Shown here piece after piece: positions 43,325 through 52,432 of a DNA stretch of 64,000 nt. A program made the translations under genes and the position numbers. The stretch covers positions 1,240,001 through 1,304,000 of the forward strand of contig CP050890.1 in the NCBI GenBank assembly GCA_016745215.1. Direction: 5' to 3'. The stretch's first letter is position 1. Every line of letters starts with the position of its first letter. The notes below the pieces were generated by a model. The model saw only the letters and a program-made list of their open reading frames with translations, was not told the origin of the DNA and did not search any database. Source of the stretch: Thiohalocapsa sp. PB-PSB1 (GTDB taxonomy: Bacteria > Pseudomonadota > Gammaproteobacteria > Chromatiales > Chromatiaceae).

Positions 43325-43497
43325 AAACACGTGGGGCTAGATTATACAAACACGTGGGGTCAAACATATGGGGTCAGGTCATACACGCAAACACGTGGGG
43401 TCAGATTTCACAATGCACATTGCTTTGTTCGATGTTACATGTGAGACCTGACCTCGTAGTTTGTGACCCCGTGGTTTGACCCCGTGGTTTGTGGTTG
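43325..43497. repeat. Stutter array D (ACACGTGGGGTCA family)
   Basis: Left half: AACACGTGGGG followed by CTA, TCA, then truncated ATATGGGGTCA, then a full AACACGTGGGGTCAG. Right half, inverted: GACCTGACCTCGTAGTTTGTGACCCCGTGGTTTGACCCCGTGGTTTG. The halves flank about 45 bases with no gene. Confidence 0.8.
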
Positions 43498-43734
43498 CGG
43501 TTTCACCGTTTGCTCCGCCAAGGACAGAGAAATTTGCGCAAATTGCATAGGCAAGGACCGCGCGGACTGCAATGCTAGTGACGGCACACCTAGAGGCGCA
43601 ACTGCCGTCAGATCTCAACGACGTTCCTTAGTTCTTACGGAAAGGTAACTATTCAGGGGTACTTCGCTAGCGCGTACTCCGGCACCAAGCCATTAACACA
43701 TCCGCCGAACCAGGAACCTTGCCTATATTCGCTC

Positions 43735-43855
43735 TTGACATCATATAGTCACTCAACATGATAACCAGATATGCCCTTTTGTTTTTGGTGCGTGAGTGCT
43801 GGCCCTAAACGAAAGGGGCAGATTTGATGTCACGTGAGAGGACTATAGGACGGTC
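43735..43855 (-). repeat. Solo terminal segment of the IS4-like element
   Basis: About 115 bp matching, inverted, the left end of the IS at 56217-56340 (GATAACCAGATATGCCC, TTTTGTTTTTGGTG, GATGTCACGTGAGA). No transposase adjoins it. Confidence 0.8.
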
Positions 43856-43892
43856 GGCCTATGCTACGGGCTACCTTCGGTGAAAGAACGGG

Positions 43893-44595
43893 ATGCGGTC
43901 ATGGGTCATGAGCAACGACTTCGGTTCCAAAGCGACGTCCGGTCTATGTCAGGCGATCATCGCTTTGATGCCGCCGCATGACACCTACATCGAGACCCAT
44001 CTCGGGGGTGGGGCGATCATGCAGCGCAAGCCACCAGCGCGGCGGACTATTGCCATCGATATTGATCTTGCCCCACTGGTCCGGTTCGAGTGCCACTATC
44101 CAGTCGAGAAGGTACATGGCTGCGCGCATCGGTTTCTCCGGGAGTTCGACTTCCACGGTCGTGAACTGCTCTACTGCGATCCGCCGTATCTGCACCAGAC
44201 CCGCCGCTCCACGCGTCGTTACCGGTTCGACTATGAGGAACAGGATCACGTCGCGCTGCTGGATCTGCTCGAGTCATTGCCCTATTCTGTCATCCTCTCC
44301 GGTTACCCTTCGGCGCGCTAAGAAGAGCGGCTGGGACGAGTTGCTGGAGGGGTGGCGTAGCACGGAGCTGCAGGTGATGAACCAGGCCGGGGTCAGAACC
44401 GAGAAGCTGTGGTTCAATTTTACCCCGGATCGAGTGCACTGGCCCGCCTATGCGGGGCGCAACTTCACCCATCGTTAAAGCATCGAGCGCAAGGCCGCGA
44501 GTTGGGGGCGACGCTATCAGGCCATGCCCCCTGCCGAACGCCTGGCTGTGCTCGCCGCGATCATGGCCGTAGAGGCGGGCGAGCACCTCGCTTAG
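43893..44595 (+). pseudogene. D12-class DNA adenine methyltransferase, frameshifted
   Basis: MSNDFGSKATSGLCQAII then DTYIETHLGGGAIMQRKPPA (SAM-binding motif) and LLYCDPPYLHQTR (DPPY catalytic motif) lie in one frame. It ends at about 44321 after VILSGYPSA. The expected continuation (WRSTELQVMNQAGVRTEKLW, FNFTPDRVHWPAYAG) is in another frame and is then interrupted by TAA at 44476 before SIERKAASWGRRYQAM. The family makes N6-methyladenine, often in phages and mobile elements. Inactive as read. Confidence 0.8.
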
Positions 44596-44604
44596 GCCCG
44601 GCCC

Positions 44605-45450
44605 ATGAAGATCGGACACATCGAGGTCGAACAGACCCTCGAACAGATCCTTGAACAGGTCGGGCAGCAGATCGAGCAGGAGCGCAACCTCTCTGCGACA
44701 CTGCGAACAGCGTTGGAACTGTTGCTGACCCTGGTCACCTTGCTGTTGAACCGCTTGAGACTGAATAGCCGCAACAGTAGCAAACCCCCGTCCAGCGACC
44801 CCAACCGCATGCGCAAGACCAGGCGCAACACCACCAACAACAAACCCGGCGCTCAGACAGGACATACCGGCAACCACCTGGAGCTGGTCGATGATCCGGA
44901 CCAGAGAGCCACTCGAGGTGGATCGTGCCACGCTGCCCACCGATGGCACCTTTCAGCGCATCGGTGTCGAGCGCCGGCAGGTGTTCGATATCCAGATCTC
45001 CAGCGTGGTGACGGAGTATCAGGCCGAGATCCTGGAAGATGAACACGGGCGCCGAGTCGTCGCCCCTTTCCCGGAGCATGTGACGGTCAAGGCCCAATAC
45101 GCCTCCGGAGTGAAGATCCACTCGGTCTACATGTCCAACTTCCAACTGCTCCCCTACAAGCGGATCGAAGAACACTTCGCCGATCAGTTCGCCATTGCGT
45201 TGAGTACCGGCAGCCTCGACAACTTCAACAAACAAGCCTATGAAAAGCTGGCCCCCTTCGAGGATTGGGTCAAGCAGCAGCTCGCCAAGGCGCCCCTCCT
45301 GCGCGCCGACGAGACTGGGATCAACATCGGCGGACACCGCAAGTGGCTGCATGTGGCCTGCAGCCCCACGCTGACACTGCTGATGCCCCATGACAAGCGC
45401 GGCGGTGAAGCCATCGCGGCGATGGGTGTCCTTCCCGAGTGCCGCTTCCC
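44605..45450 (+). pseudogene. IS66 transposase N-terminal two-thirds, frameshifted
   Basis: NRLRLNSRNSSKPPSSDPNR is the IS66 N-terminal signature. A frameshift near 44895 moves the frame to PLEVDRATLPTDGTFQ and EDWVKQQLAKAPLLRADETG (first DDE Asp region), then GEAIAAMGVLPE. Homology stops at about 45450, where truncated RIT sequence begins. Its C-terminal end reappears at 47838. Confidence 0.8.
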
Positions 45451-45454
45451 GAGT

Positions 45455-45547
45455 GCCGGCGATGCTATGCCGGCTCGCCCCAAGCTGCGTTTGTAACCGC
45501 CCGATGAAGAAGCGCTGAATGAGCGCCGGCAGTGGCGTTGCACTCAT
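45455..45547 (-). pseudogene. Third RIT recombinase (ritC) start, truncated
   Basis: ATG at 45547 overlaps the ritB stop (ATGA). MSATPLPALIQRFFIGRLQT then QLGASRHSIAG matches the start of the third tyrosine recombinase of recombinase-in-trio elements. After about 31 codons it runs into IS66 sequence. Confidence 0.6.
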
Positions 45548-46487
45548 GGCCGCGCACCTCCTCGAGGAGCCAGCAAACGCTCGGAGGCGAGTGCGAGCAG
45601 CTCTGGAACAGCTTGCAGATACCAAGAGGTTTCGCTCGGGCTGCCATGCCCGAGCTCGGTCGTTAACTGCGGCATAAGCCGGTTCACATCCTTTCCGGCG
45701 CGGTACCAAGCGATCAGCTGGCGCGTGGCGAAGGTGTGCCTAAACTCTTGGAGCCGAGGACCCCGTCCGCTGCGCCCAGGCTGACACGGGCGCAAACCAA
45801 GTGGCTGGCACAGCCGTGCAAAGGTCTTCCGCGCCCGATCACCGGGGATGCGCAAACCCTTGGGAGTGAGCAGAACAGCGGATGTCTTGCGATGCGCCAG
45901 GAGGCGATCACGTTGCTCGGCATACTGCGCTAAGCCGGCAGCCGCCGATGGCGTGATCGGAACCAGCCGCGATTTGCCGCCTTTCGAACCTTGAATCATC
46001 AGCACCTGCGCGTGCAGATCAACGTCATCCACATTGAGCTCGAGTGCCTCGCCAGGACGTAGTCCAGTGGCGGCGAGCAATCCGATCAGGGTCTCGAAGG
46101 TGGCGCCTTGCACAACACGCCGCCGTCGAGTTGGCGCGCTGCGCCCATCAGAGCCAAGACCTCCTCGTGGCGGTAGATGTCGGGTGTTGGCCGCCGGTGC
46201 AATGTCGGCAGTAGATGCAGTGGCGGAACCTCAGTGCGCGGCTCGCTCGCCTGCAGCCAGCCGGCAAACCCGCGCACGAGCCCCAGTCGACGCGCATCGG
46301 TGGCGGGTTGCAGCCCGACAGGCAGGCATGCCCAGCGCAGAGCCAAGGCGATCGTCACCACCTCGGCGTGCTGTGCGATGAGGAAATCGACAAACTGGCG
46401 CAACGCCAATTCTGGCCATTTCAATTGCGTCCCCAACGCCCGACGCATGTGCAGATACTCACCAAGAGCGACGTGCAGATCGGTCAT
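45544..46487 (-). pseudogene. Second RIT tyrosine recombinase (ritB), frameshifted
   Basis: The N-terminal frame (46086-46487, LGEYLHMRRALGTQLKWPEL to HEEVLALMGAARQLDG) and the C-terminal frame (45544-46113, TFETLIGLLAATGLRPGEAL to TSWYLQAVPELLALASERL) overlap and need a shift near 46100. The C-terminal half has the first catalytic Arg (GLRPGEA), EFRHTFAT, ELGH and WYL; the His of HxxR reads Gln. Its start overlaps the ritA stop (TAATG). Confidence 0.75.
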
Positions 46488-47707
46488 TAGACCACCTCCT
46501 GCGTGCCCGGCCAGGCTTGGGCGACGTCACGCAAGCGCTCCAGATCGACTTTGGCATCTCCTTGGGTGGTCTTGATGCAGCGGTGGCGTAAGACTTCAGC
46601 GATCTCGCTCAATGAGGCACCATGGCGCAGCATCCGTGTCGCCAGGCTGTCGCGAAAGATGGGCGCGCCAACACGACCACTTGGAAGCAGTCCGGCACGC
46701 TCGAGCGCGCGATGGGCCATCGCGCTGACAGTCGAGGGGGCTTGCAGACCGATCCGCGCTGCCTTGCGGCGCAAAAAGACGTGGCGCGAGTCACTCGTGC
46801 CTCGGGCAACACGCAGGTACTGCACGAGCGCTTCGCCGACGTCTTGAAGCAACGGCAGGCGATCGAACTGGGCACCTTTGCCGCGTACCAGAATTTCGCC
46901 TTGCTCCCAGTGCAGATCCTCTAAGCGCAGCGCGAGGACCTCGCTGGCTCGTAGGCGCAAACCTGCCAAGAGTTGCAAGATGGCAAACTCCCGACAGCCA
47001 CGCACAGAAGAGCGATCGACCATCGCCAGCACGCGCGCAATCGCCTCGTCTGTCAGGACCGGCGGCATGGGCTTGGGCTGCCAGCGTCCGATGCAGGGCA
47101 CGGTCGTCGAGAGATCCCGGTTGATGAGGCATTTCAGGAGGCAGAAACGCAGGAACGAGCGCAGCCCAGCGGCGTACACTTTCACGGTCGCAACGGCATG
47201 CTGCTGGCTCACATCCAGGATGTAGCGGCGGATCGCCAGCGCGTCCACGCCGACCGCCTCTTCCGCTAGCTGCATGGCTTCGATGCAGTCGCGTGCGCTA
47301 ACCGCGTAAGCCGCTATCGAGTGGTCGCTGAGACCTTGCTGGCTGTGCAGGTTCTCAAGGACACTTGGGTAGAGGATGGCGGCGGCCGAGGGCTGCACCG
47401 GGCGCTGCGGCAAGACCTTGGCCTCGCACAGGTAGACCACGAACGCTTGCAGCGCGCAGCGATGCTTGTAAAGACGGCGACTGGGACAAGCCAAGAAGGC
47501 CTCGATACAGGCATCGAGGTCGTCAACCTCGCACAGGCGAATCCCCTCTGTGCGGGTCCATTGGACAAACGGCGCAATCCGACGCGCCTTGCCGCGCAAG
47601 GTGTTCTCGGCATATCCGGCTTGGGCGAGGGAGGCGAGGAATGCCTCAAGATGGTGATCAAGATCGGGCTCACAGAAAGGCCCGGAGGATGCGTGCTGCT
47701 CGAACAT
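46487..47707 (-). CDS. First RIT tyrosine recombinase (ritA) with substituted catalytic residues
   Basis: A 406-residue protein in an open frame. An N-terminal core-binding domain (LASLAQAGYAENTLRGKARR) precedes a tyrosine recombinase catalytic domain. The first Arg is in LLAGLRLRASEVLAL and VLRHR is present. Where relatives have A-H-x-F-R-H-S and T-T-x-x-Y-A-K-V-D, this one reads APIFRDSLAT and TTQGDAKVD. The HxxR His, the following His and the nucleophilic Tyr therefore appear lost. It is probably catalytically dead although uninterrupted. It is first in the order ritA-ritB-ritC. Confidence 0.75.
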   Translation of the reverse strand: MFEQHASSGPFCEPDLDHHLEAFLASLAQAGYAENTLRGKARRIAPFVQWTRTEGIRLCEVDDLDACIEAFLACPSRRLYKHRCALQAFVVYLCEAKVLPQRPVQPSAAAILYPSVLENLHSQQGLSDHSIAAYAVSARDCIEAMQLAEEAVGVDALAIRRYILDVSQQHAVATVKVYAAGLRSFLRFCLLKCLINRDLSTTVPCIGRWQPKPMPPVLTDEAIARVLAMVDRSSVRGCREFAILQLLAGLRLRASEVLALRLEDLHWEQGEILVRGKGAQFDRLPLLQDVGEALVQYLRVARGTSDSRHVFLRRKAARIGLQAPSTVSAMAHRALERAGLLPSGRVGAPIFRDSLATRMLRHGASLSEIAEVLRHRCIKTTQGDAKVDLERLRDVAQAWPGTQEVV

Positions 47708-47837
47708 GACGTCTCTCCACTGATCTGGCGGTGTTGCCAGACCTGATAGCCGACGGCATTATGCCGAACAGGTAAAGCCCAAATGATGTAAGGGACGCGG
47801 GATTGAGCGCGTCACGCGGCATAACTGAGGATGCGGC

Positions 47838-48043
47838 ATAATCAGAACGAACGGGATCTGCGCATGAGCAAAGTTCAGCAGAAGATCTCCGGTTGCTTGC
47901 GTTCGAAGTTGGGGGCAAAGTTCTTCTCCCGCATCCGCAGCTATCTCCCGACCTGCGCGAAGAATGGGGTCTCTTCTGCAGAGGCCCTGCGCCTCCTGTT
48001 CGAGGGCCGATGGACCGCGTTTATGGGCATGGCACCTGAATAG
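47838..48043 (+). pseudogene. IS66 transposase C-terminal fragment
   Basis: HNQNERDLRMSKVQQKISGC, RSKLGAKFFSRIRSYLPTC and SSAEALRLLFEGRW are the standard IS66 C-terminus, ending at TAG 48043. With 44605-45450 it shows one IS66 gene split by RIT sequence; about 130 central residues are gone. Confidence 0.8.
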
Positions 48044-48417
48044 TTACAACCTGTTTAGCTTGTTTCTGCACCATCACTATGAGCGGGTTGCCGCTTCGGT
48101 ATGTTTCTCTCCGGTAATCGCCTTAACGCAACGCATCCGCATCCGCCGGCATCACCTGCCGGGTCGCCCGCAAGCGGGCTCCTACGCTGAGCGGCTCCCA
48201 CGGCTCGTAGGCGCCCGCTTGCGGGCGACCGGCCGGCTTTGCATACCCAGTTGGCAACAGCGACAGCACTCCGAAGCCAATGCAAATTCGTGGGGACACC
48301 TGAGCACCCTAGGGCGGCTGCCCGCCAAGGCAATCCACCATTGCGCCATTCAACCCAGAACGACACCAAGAAACGCCTGGCAGAGCGAGCACAATGGCCC
48401 AGGCGTGGATTGCGACT
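48044..48417. other. IS66 right flank and REP
   Basis: No gene. It holds the 20-bp repeat shared with 1500-1522 (48049-48068) and the REP at 48163-48230. Confidence 0.5.
48163..48230. repeat. REP palindrome, second copy
   Basis: TCGCCCGCAAGCGGGCTCC and CGCCCGCTTGCGGGCGA arms around a TAGGCG/CCTACG centre, the same family as 7411-7477. Confidence 0.75.
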
Positions 48418-49752
48418 TCAGTCGAGCCAGTCGGCCCGGATATGGAGCCGCGAGAAGCCGTGGGGAACCGGGGCATTCACCGTGGCCACCGGGATGCCCT
48501 GAGCGTTGCGGTTTTCCAGCATGACGCTGAAGGTCGTGGTCTCGCCGACCTCGCTGACCAGCTCCAGATCGACGACCGTGCCCAGGGGGACATTCGGGGC
48601 CTCGATCTCGAACGGCACCGGGTCGGTGGCGTCGATCTCGAGGTCCGCCGGGTCGAAGTAGCCGCGCGGGTTGGCCGGCACCAGGACGCCGTCGACGCTG
48701 ACGACGCGCAGGATCGGGGCGCTCTCCGGCATGTCGATGATGCCCGGTGTCGAGAGAACCATGTCGCCGGAGCCGGTCTGAGTGCCGTTGAACCGGTAGT
48801 CGAAGGCCTCCAGGCGGATGCGGCCGCCGGAGCCGGTGGCGCAGTAGCTGCAGAAGCCGTTGGCGCTGCCGCCCACGGAGAGCTCCCCATCGCCGTCGAT
48901 AACCGGCGCAACAATCCGGATCGCTCCGCCGCTACCGCCCCCTCCAATCCCGTAGAGCGAGTTGCGAAAATCCGTGGAACCGCCGACACCACCCTTTGCG
49001 GTAACGGCACCCGTTATAGCAACCCTGGTCTCGCTGACGATCAAGAGTGCACCTCCACCCGCACCGCCCCCTGCGCCGCCGACTCCATAGTTACTGCTAT
49101 TGGTCCAGCCGCCGCCACCACCCGAGCCCCCAATGAGCGGCAACAAGTAGCGATTGCCATACGCAGGAGCATCGGTCCCGTTAGCGGCATGCGCTGCGGC
49201 ACCTCCACCGATTACCCCGCCAGAATTCACAGTCGCATAACCACCGGCGCCGGGTCCGCTGCCAGCCGTTCCGGGTGCGCTGAGACGGCCTCCCTTGCCG
49301 CCGCCGTAGCCGCCGGCCCCGGCGAAGGACGGCAGCGATGGCGCGCCGTAATCGTGGCCCGGCTCGCCGTCCAGATCGATCGTCCCCTCGATCAGCACAT
49401 CTCCGCTGACCCGCCAGACCACCGGCGTGCTACCGAGCCAGCGCGAGCTGAGCTCGAGGGTGATATTCGGGCCGATGTGCACGCTGGTGAAGTGGTACTG
49501 GTTGTCGCCATCCGCGTCGAGTGCGCCCCCGAGCTCGCCGGTCGGGTCGCGCGGGTCGAGTTCGATGGTCTTCGGCTGGAAGTGGGTCAGCTCCAAGGCG
49601 CCGTCGGAGCCGTCGGACCCGCTGTCGACAGTGCCGGCGGCCAGCGGCGCGCAGGCCAGGACAAGGATGAGGGTCGTGATCGAATGTCCCGTGCCCGCCG
49701 GCGAGGCGTTGCAGGGACGCTGATGGGTTGATTTGGTCAGGCAATGGAACAT
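48418..49752 (-). CDS. Secreted glycine-rich protein
   Basis: A 444-residue protein from ATG 49752, chosen for AGGGAG six bases upstream. A signal peptide (ITTLILVLACAPLAAGT) is followed by a beta-rich N-terminal part (DGDNQYHFTSVHIGPNITLE). A long glycine-rich stretch of about 140 residues (GGSGGGGGWTNSSNYGVGGA) comes next, then a C-terminal beta domain (IPVATVNAPVPHGFS). I do not recognise a named family; the layout resembles glycine-rich surface or filamentous proteins. It lies 121 bp downstream of the TSP3-repeat gene, possibly in one transcription unit. Confidence 0.65.
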   Translation of the reverse strand: MFHCLTKSTHQRPCNASPAGTGHSITTLILVLACAPLAAGTVDSGSDGSDGALELTHFQPKTIELDPRDPTGELGGALDADGDNQYHFTSVHIGPNITLELSSRWLGSTPVVWRVSGDVLIEGTIDLDGEPGHDYGAPSLPSFAGAGGYGGGKGGRLSAPGTAGSGPGAGGYATVNSGGVIGGGAAAHAANGTDAPAYGNRYLLPLIGGSGGGGGWTNSSNYGVGGAGGGAGGGALLIVSETRVAITGAVTAKGGVGGSTDFRNSLYGIGGGGSGGAIRIVAPVIDGDGELSVGGSANGFCSYCATGSGGRIRLEAFDYRFNGTQTGSGDMVLSTPGIIDMPESAPILRVVSVDGVLVPANPRGYFDPADLEIDATDPVPFEIEAPNVPLGTVVDLELVSEVGETTTFSVMLENRNAQGIPVATVNAPVPHGFSRLHIRADWLD

Positions 49753-49873
49753 GGCTGGCTCCCTGAGGATCGTCGATGCGTTGAGGCGTTGGATTGGGGA
49801 CGTTGTGCCGGCGGTCGGCCCGCACGGCGCCCGAGCGCCCAGGCCGCCGGCAGACCGCTGAGGTTGTCCGGGC

Positions 49874-51589
49874 TCATGGATCTGGCCCGTCCATGGGGCA
49901 GGGCTCGGCCAAACCGGCTGAATTGCAGAGCGAGAAGTTCGGCCCAACGGCAAAGCCGGTATCGATGGCCGCGTTGAACAGACCGACGGCGGTAGCGAAG
50001 ATCGGGCGGTCGACCTGGCCGAGGCTCTGACGATCAACGCCCAGGTTCTGAAGCGAGGACCCTTGGCCGCGCAGAACCTGCTCATCCGGCGGTGTACCGA
50101 TCGGCCAGGGCAGCGGCGGTCCGAGGTTCATTAGCGAGAACGATTGGCCGAGCATGATCCGTGCCTCAGGTGGCGCACCGTACGGCCATGGCTCCGGCGG
50201 CGCGCTGTTGTGAATCGAGAACGGCTGACCGCCCACAATCCCGCCCGCCGGGGGCGGCGGCGCGCTGTTGTGGACTGCGACCACCGGCCCGGAGATCGGT
50301 CCGCCCGGCATCCCGAGGTTCTCATCCCCAGCGGCCAGATTATACAGCGAGAAGACCGGCCCGACGGCTGGCGCGGCCGTGATCGACGGCGGGATCGATG
50401 CCGGGTCGCAAGGCAGGGAGTCGTCGGCATGCTCGTCGCCGTCGCTGAAGCCGTCGCCGTCGCTGTCGTGATGCAGCGCGTCGAGGCAGAACCAGTCCGG
50501 TCGCACCTCGGGGTCATCCGGGTGCTCCTTCTTCAGCACCTCTTGGCCGTCGCCGAGGCCGTCGCGGTCACTGTCGGGATGCAGCGGGTCGGTGCCGTGG
50601 ACGAACAGCTCAGCGCCATCGCGCAGCCCGTCGTCATCGCTATCGGCGTCCTCGGGGTCTAGATCGCGGGCCAGCTCGGCGCCGTCGGAGAGCCCGTCGC
50701 CATCCTGGTCGGGGTTGTCGGGATCGAGGCCGATGGCCTGCTCGTTGGCATCGGGGATGCCGTCGCCGTCGCTGTCGACCAGCTCTTCGGCCGCGTACAT
50801 CACGACCCGATAGCCGCGCTCGGGGCGGATCGGGAAGTCGTTGCCGATGACGCGGCCGTTGCGGTGGGCGACGCTGCGCCAGCGCCCGGTAGCCGGGTCA
50901 TAGCCGCTGACGCTGGCGCCGTTGGCGCTGAAGCCGAGATCATTGCCGGGCACGCCGATCCCGATCAGCAGGGCGCGGGCGCTCAAATCCGCAACCGCGC
51001 AGGGCAGGCCGATCAGGTTGGGGCCGGCGCTCAGGGGCTGGCTGGGGCAGGGCGACGGCACGGCGAATTCCCGCGGCGCCGACGCGTCCGGGCTGTGCAC
51101 GGCCCAGGCCTGGCCGGGCGACGCCGGCGCTGCGCAGCCGTCGTCGCTGCCGGGTGGGTCAGGGAGCAGCGAGCAGCTGCGCATGCCACCCGCAGCGGGA
51201 TCGAGCCAGCGGATGATCAGCCCCTGGCTTGGGGCATCGGGAAGCGGCAGGAAGCCGGCGAACAGGGCGCCGACACTGGCGGGCGGAGTCGCCGCCGGGA
51301 TCGGCGCGACCAGGTTCAGACCGGGCTCGAGCGTGATGGACAGGGGCGCGGGCTCGGCCCGGACCTGCGGCATGGCTGCGACGAGCAGGAGTCCCAGAAT
51401 CGACACCGTGCATGCCGCGACGACTGGATAGGAGCTGACGGGCCTGGAGAGGATCGGGATCGCGCGCTCTGTCGTCGGCCTGCTGCGCAGCAGGCCGTCG
51501 TGCCCGAACGAGACGGAACGGAACGGGCGCTCGAGGTTCTTGCCGAGCGGCAACCCGAAGGCGCGGTGGCTCGGTGCCGATTGGTTCAT
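49874..51589 (-). CDS. Secreted thrombospondin-3-repeat protein with a module shared with the giant protease
   Basis: 571 residues from ATG 51589 (AGGAG upstream, rather wide spacing). A long leader with one hydrophobic segment (VVAACTVSILGLLLVAAMP) is followed by a two-halved domain (EPGLNLVAPIPA; SAGPNLIGLPCAV; GNDFPIRPERGYRVVMY) like the C-terminus of the 29.7-kb protease. Five thrombospondin-3 calcium repeats (DSDGDGIPD, DQDGDGLSD, DSDDDGLRD, DSDRDGLGD, DSDGDGFSD) come next. The C-terminal ~170 residues repeat a GxxFSLxNxxxP unit. Likely an exported calcium-binding surface protein; function unknown. Confidence 0.65.
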   Translation of the reverse strand: MNQSAPSHRAFGLPLGKNLERPFRSVSFGHDGLLRSRPTTERAIPILSRPVSSYPVVAACTVSILGLLLVAAMPQVRAEPAPLSITLEPGLNLVAPIPAATPPASVGALFAGFLPLPDAPSQGLIIRWLDPAAGGMRSCSLLPDPPGSDDGCAAPASPGQAWAVHSPDASAPREFAVPSPCPSQPLSAGPNLIGLPCAVADLSARALLIGIGVPGNDLGFSANGASVSGYDPATGRWRSVAHRNGRVIGNDFPIRPERGYRVVMYAAEELVDSDGDGIPDANEQAIGLDPDNPDQDGDGLSDGAELARDLDPEDADSDDDGLRDGAELFVHGTDPLHPDSDRDGLGDGQEVLKKEHPDDPEVRPDWFCLDALHHDSDGDGFSDGDEHADDSLPCDPASIPPSITAAPAVGPVFSLYNLAAGDENLGMPGGPISGPVVAVHNSAPPPPAGGIVGGQPFSIHNSAPPEPWPYGAPPEARIMLGQSFSLMNLGPPLPWPIGTPPDEQVLRGQGSSLQNLGVDRQSLGQVDRPIFATAVGLFNAAIDTGFAVGPNFSLCNSAGLAEPCPMDGPDP

Positions 51590-51738
51590 CCGGGCGATTC
51601 TCCTGCAGGCATGGGGGCCTGGCATCACAGGCTGTCGATTTGACCTTAGCGCCTAGGCTGCCGAAATGTCCTGAGTTTTGATATCAAACCGATTCCGGGT
51701 CTTGGATTGCTTCATCGAACGTACTGGGGAAGCCTCAT

Positions 51739-51915
51739 CGGTGTCGGGGTCGCTATCGGAATCGGAATCGGAATCGAATCCGCTCATCGATCAAAGCAGC
51801 CAGCTCGGATAGCAATCCCTCATTCCGACCTTGCCACCGATCCCGACCCCGACACCGACTCAGCATCCATAAACCGGGAAGCGCTTGTTTTAGTGAGACT
51901 GCAGATTTCGACAGC
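51739..51915 (+). repeat. Dispersed repeat (GGAATC-rich), copy 2
   Basis: The inverted match of 13411-13563. GGAATC is repeated in tandem three times at its left end, followed by GAATCCGCTCATCGATCAAA, AACCGGGAAGCGCTTGTTTT and TTTCGACAGCC. Confidence 0.75.
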
Positions 51916-52059
51916 CTACCTTGCGCCCTCGGTGGATAACGCTTGACGCGGGTGTACGCTAGCACAGCGATCCCGGCGCTTCCAAAGAATAGGCGATTCA
52001 ACCGCATTACAATCTGTACGGTAATCACAATACCACCGGCGCAAGGCTTCCGACAAGCC

Positions 52060-52089
52060 CGTAGGTTGGGATGAGGAACGAATCCCAAC
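52060..52089 (+). repeat. REP: CGTAGGTTGGGATGAGGAAC... (copy 2)
   Basis: Near-identical to 13175-13204 and placed just beyond the RAYT fragment, consistent with being that RAYT family's REP. Confidence 0.7.
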
Positions 52090-52149
52090 GTCACCGCCGT
52101 TCCCCAACGTCTCCTGCGACCTCATCCACACAGCCCCATTCGGCCGTCA

Positions 52150-52432
52150 CCCATGCTGAAGATCCCGGTGAAAGGATGCAAACCTCCCATCGATGGCGCG
52201 TTGGACATCACCCTGCTCGAGCGGATTGTCATGCACAGAGTCGACATGCCGCTGTCGATCCAAATCATCCCGGATCGGATGCTCCCAAAATCGCCTTTGC
52301 CAGATGCCCCGCTCGCCCTTCTTGCGTCGGCTTCCGCGAATCCGCTCGCCGCTGGATATCCGACGCGAGCAATTCGCTTTGATCAGGCGCCAACGCATCG
52401 GATAATCGCTGTCGCCTTCTGCAAGCGCCTTA
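52150..52432 (-). pseudogene. RAYT transposase C-terminal fragment
   Basis: The frame begins mid-protein (GDSDYPMRWRLIKANCSRR) and contains KGERGIWQRRFWEHPIRDD, RHVDSVHDNPLEQGDVQR and ASFHRD. These are the typical W-Q-R-R-F-W-E-H and (V)H-x-N-P-x-x-x-G boxes of RAYTs. The HUH half is missing; the fragment butts directly against the ATPase stop codon. Confidence 0.75.

Larger units (their letters stand above)
43228..43892. other. Interval with stutter array D and a solo IS end
   Basis: No gene. Array D (43325-43497) and the IS end at 43735-43855 are entered separately; the remainder shows nothing distinctive. Confidence 0.5.
51590..52149. other. Repeat-bearing intergenic region
   Basis: No gene; contains the dispersed repeat 51739-51915 and REP 52060-52089. 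Confidence 0.5.
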
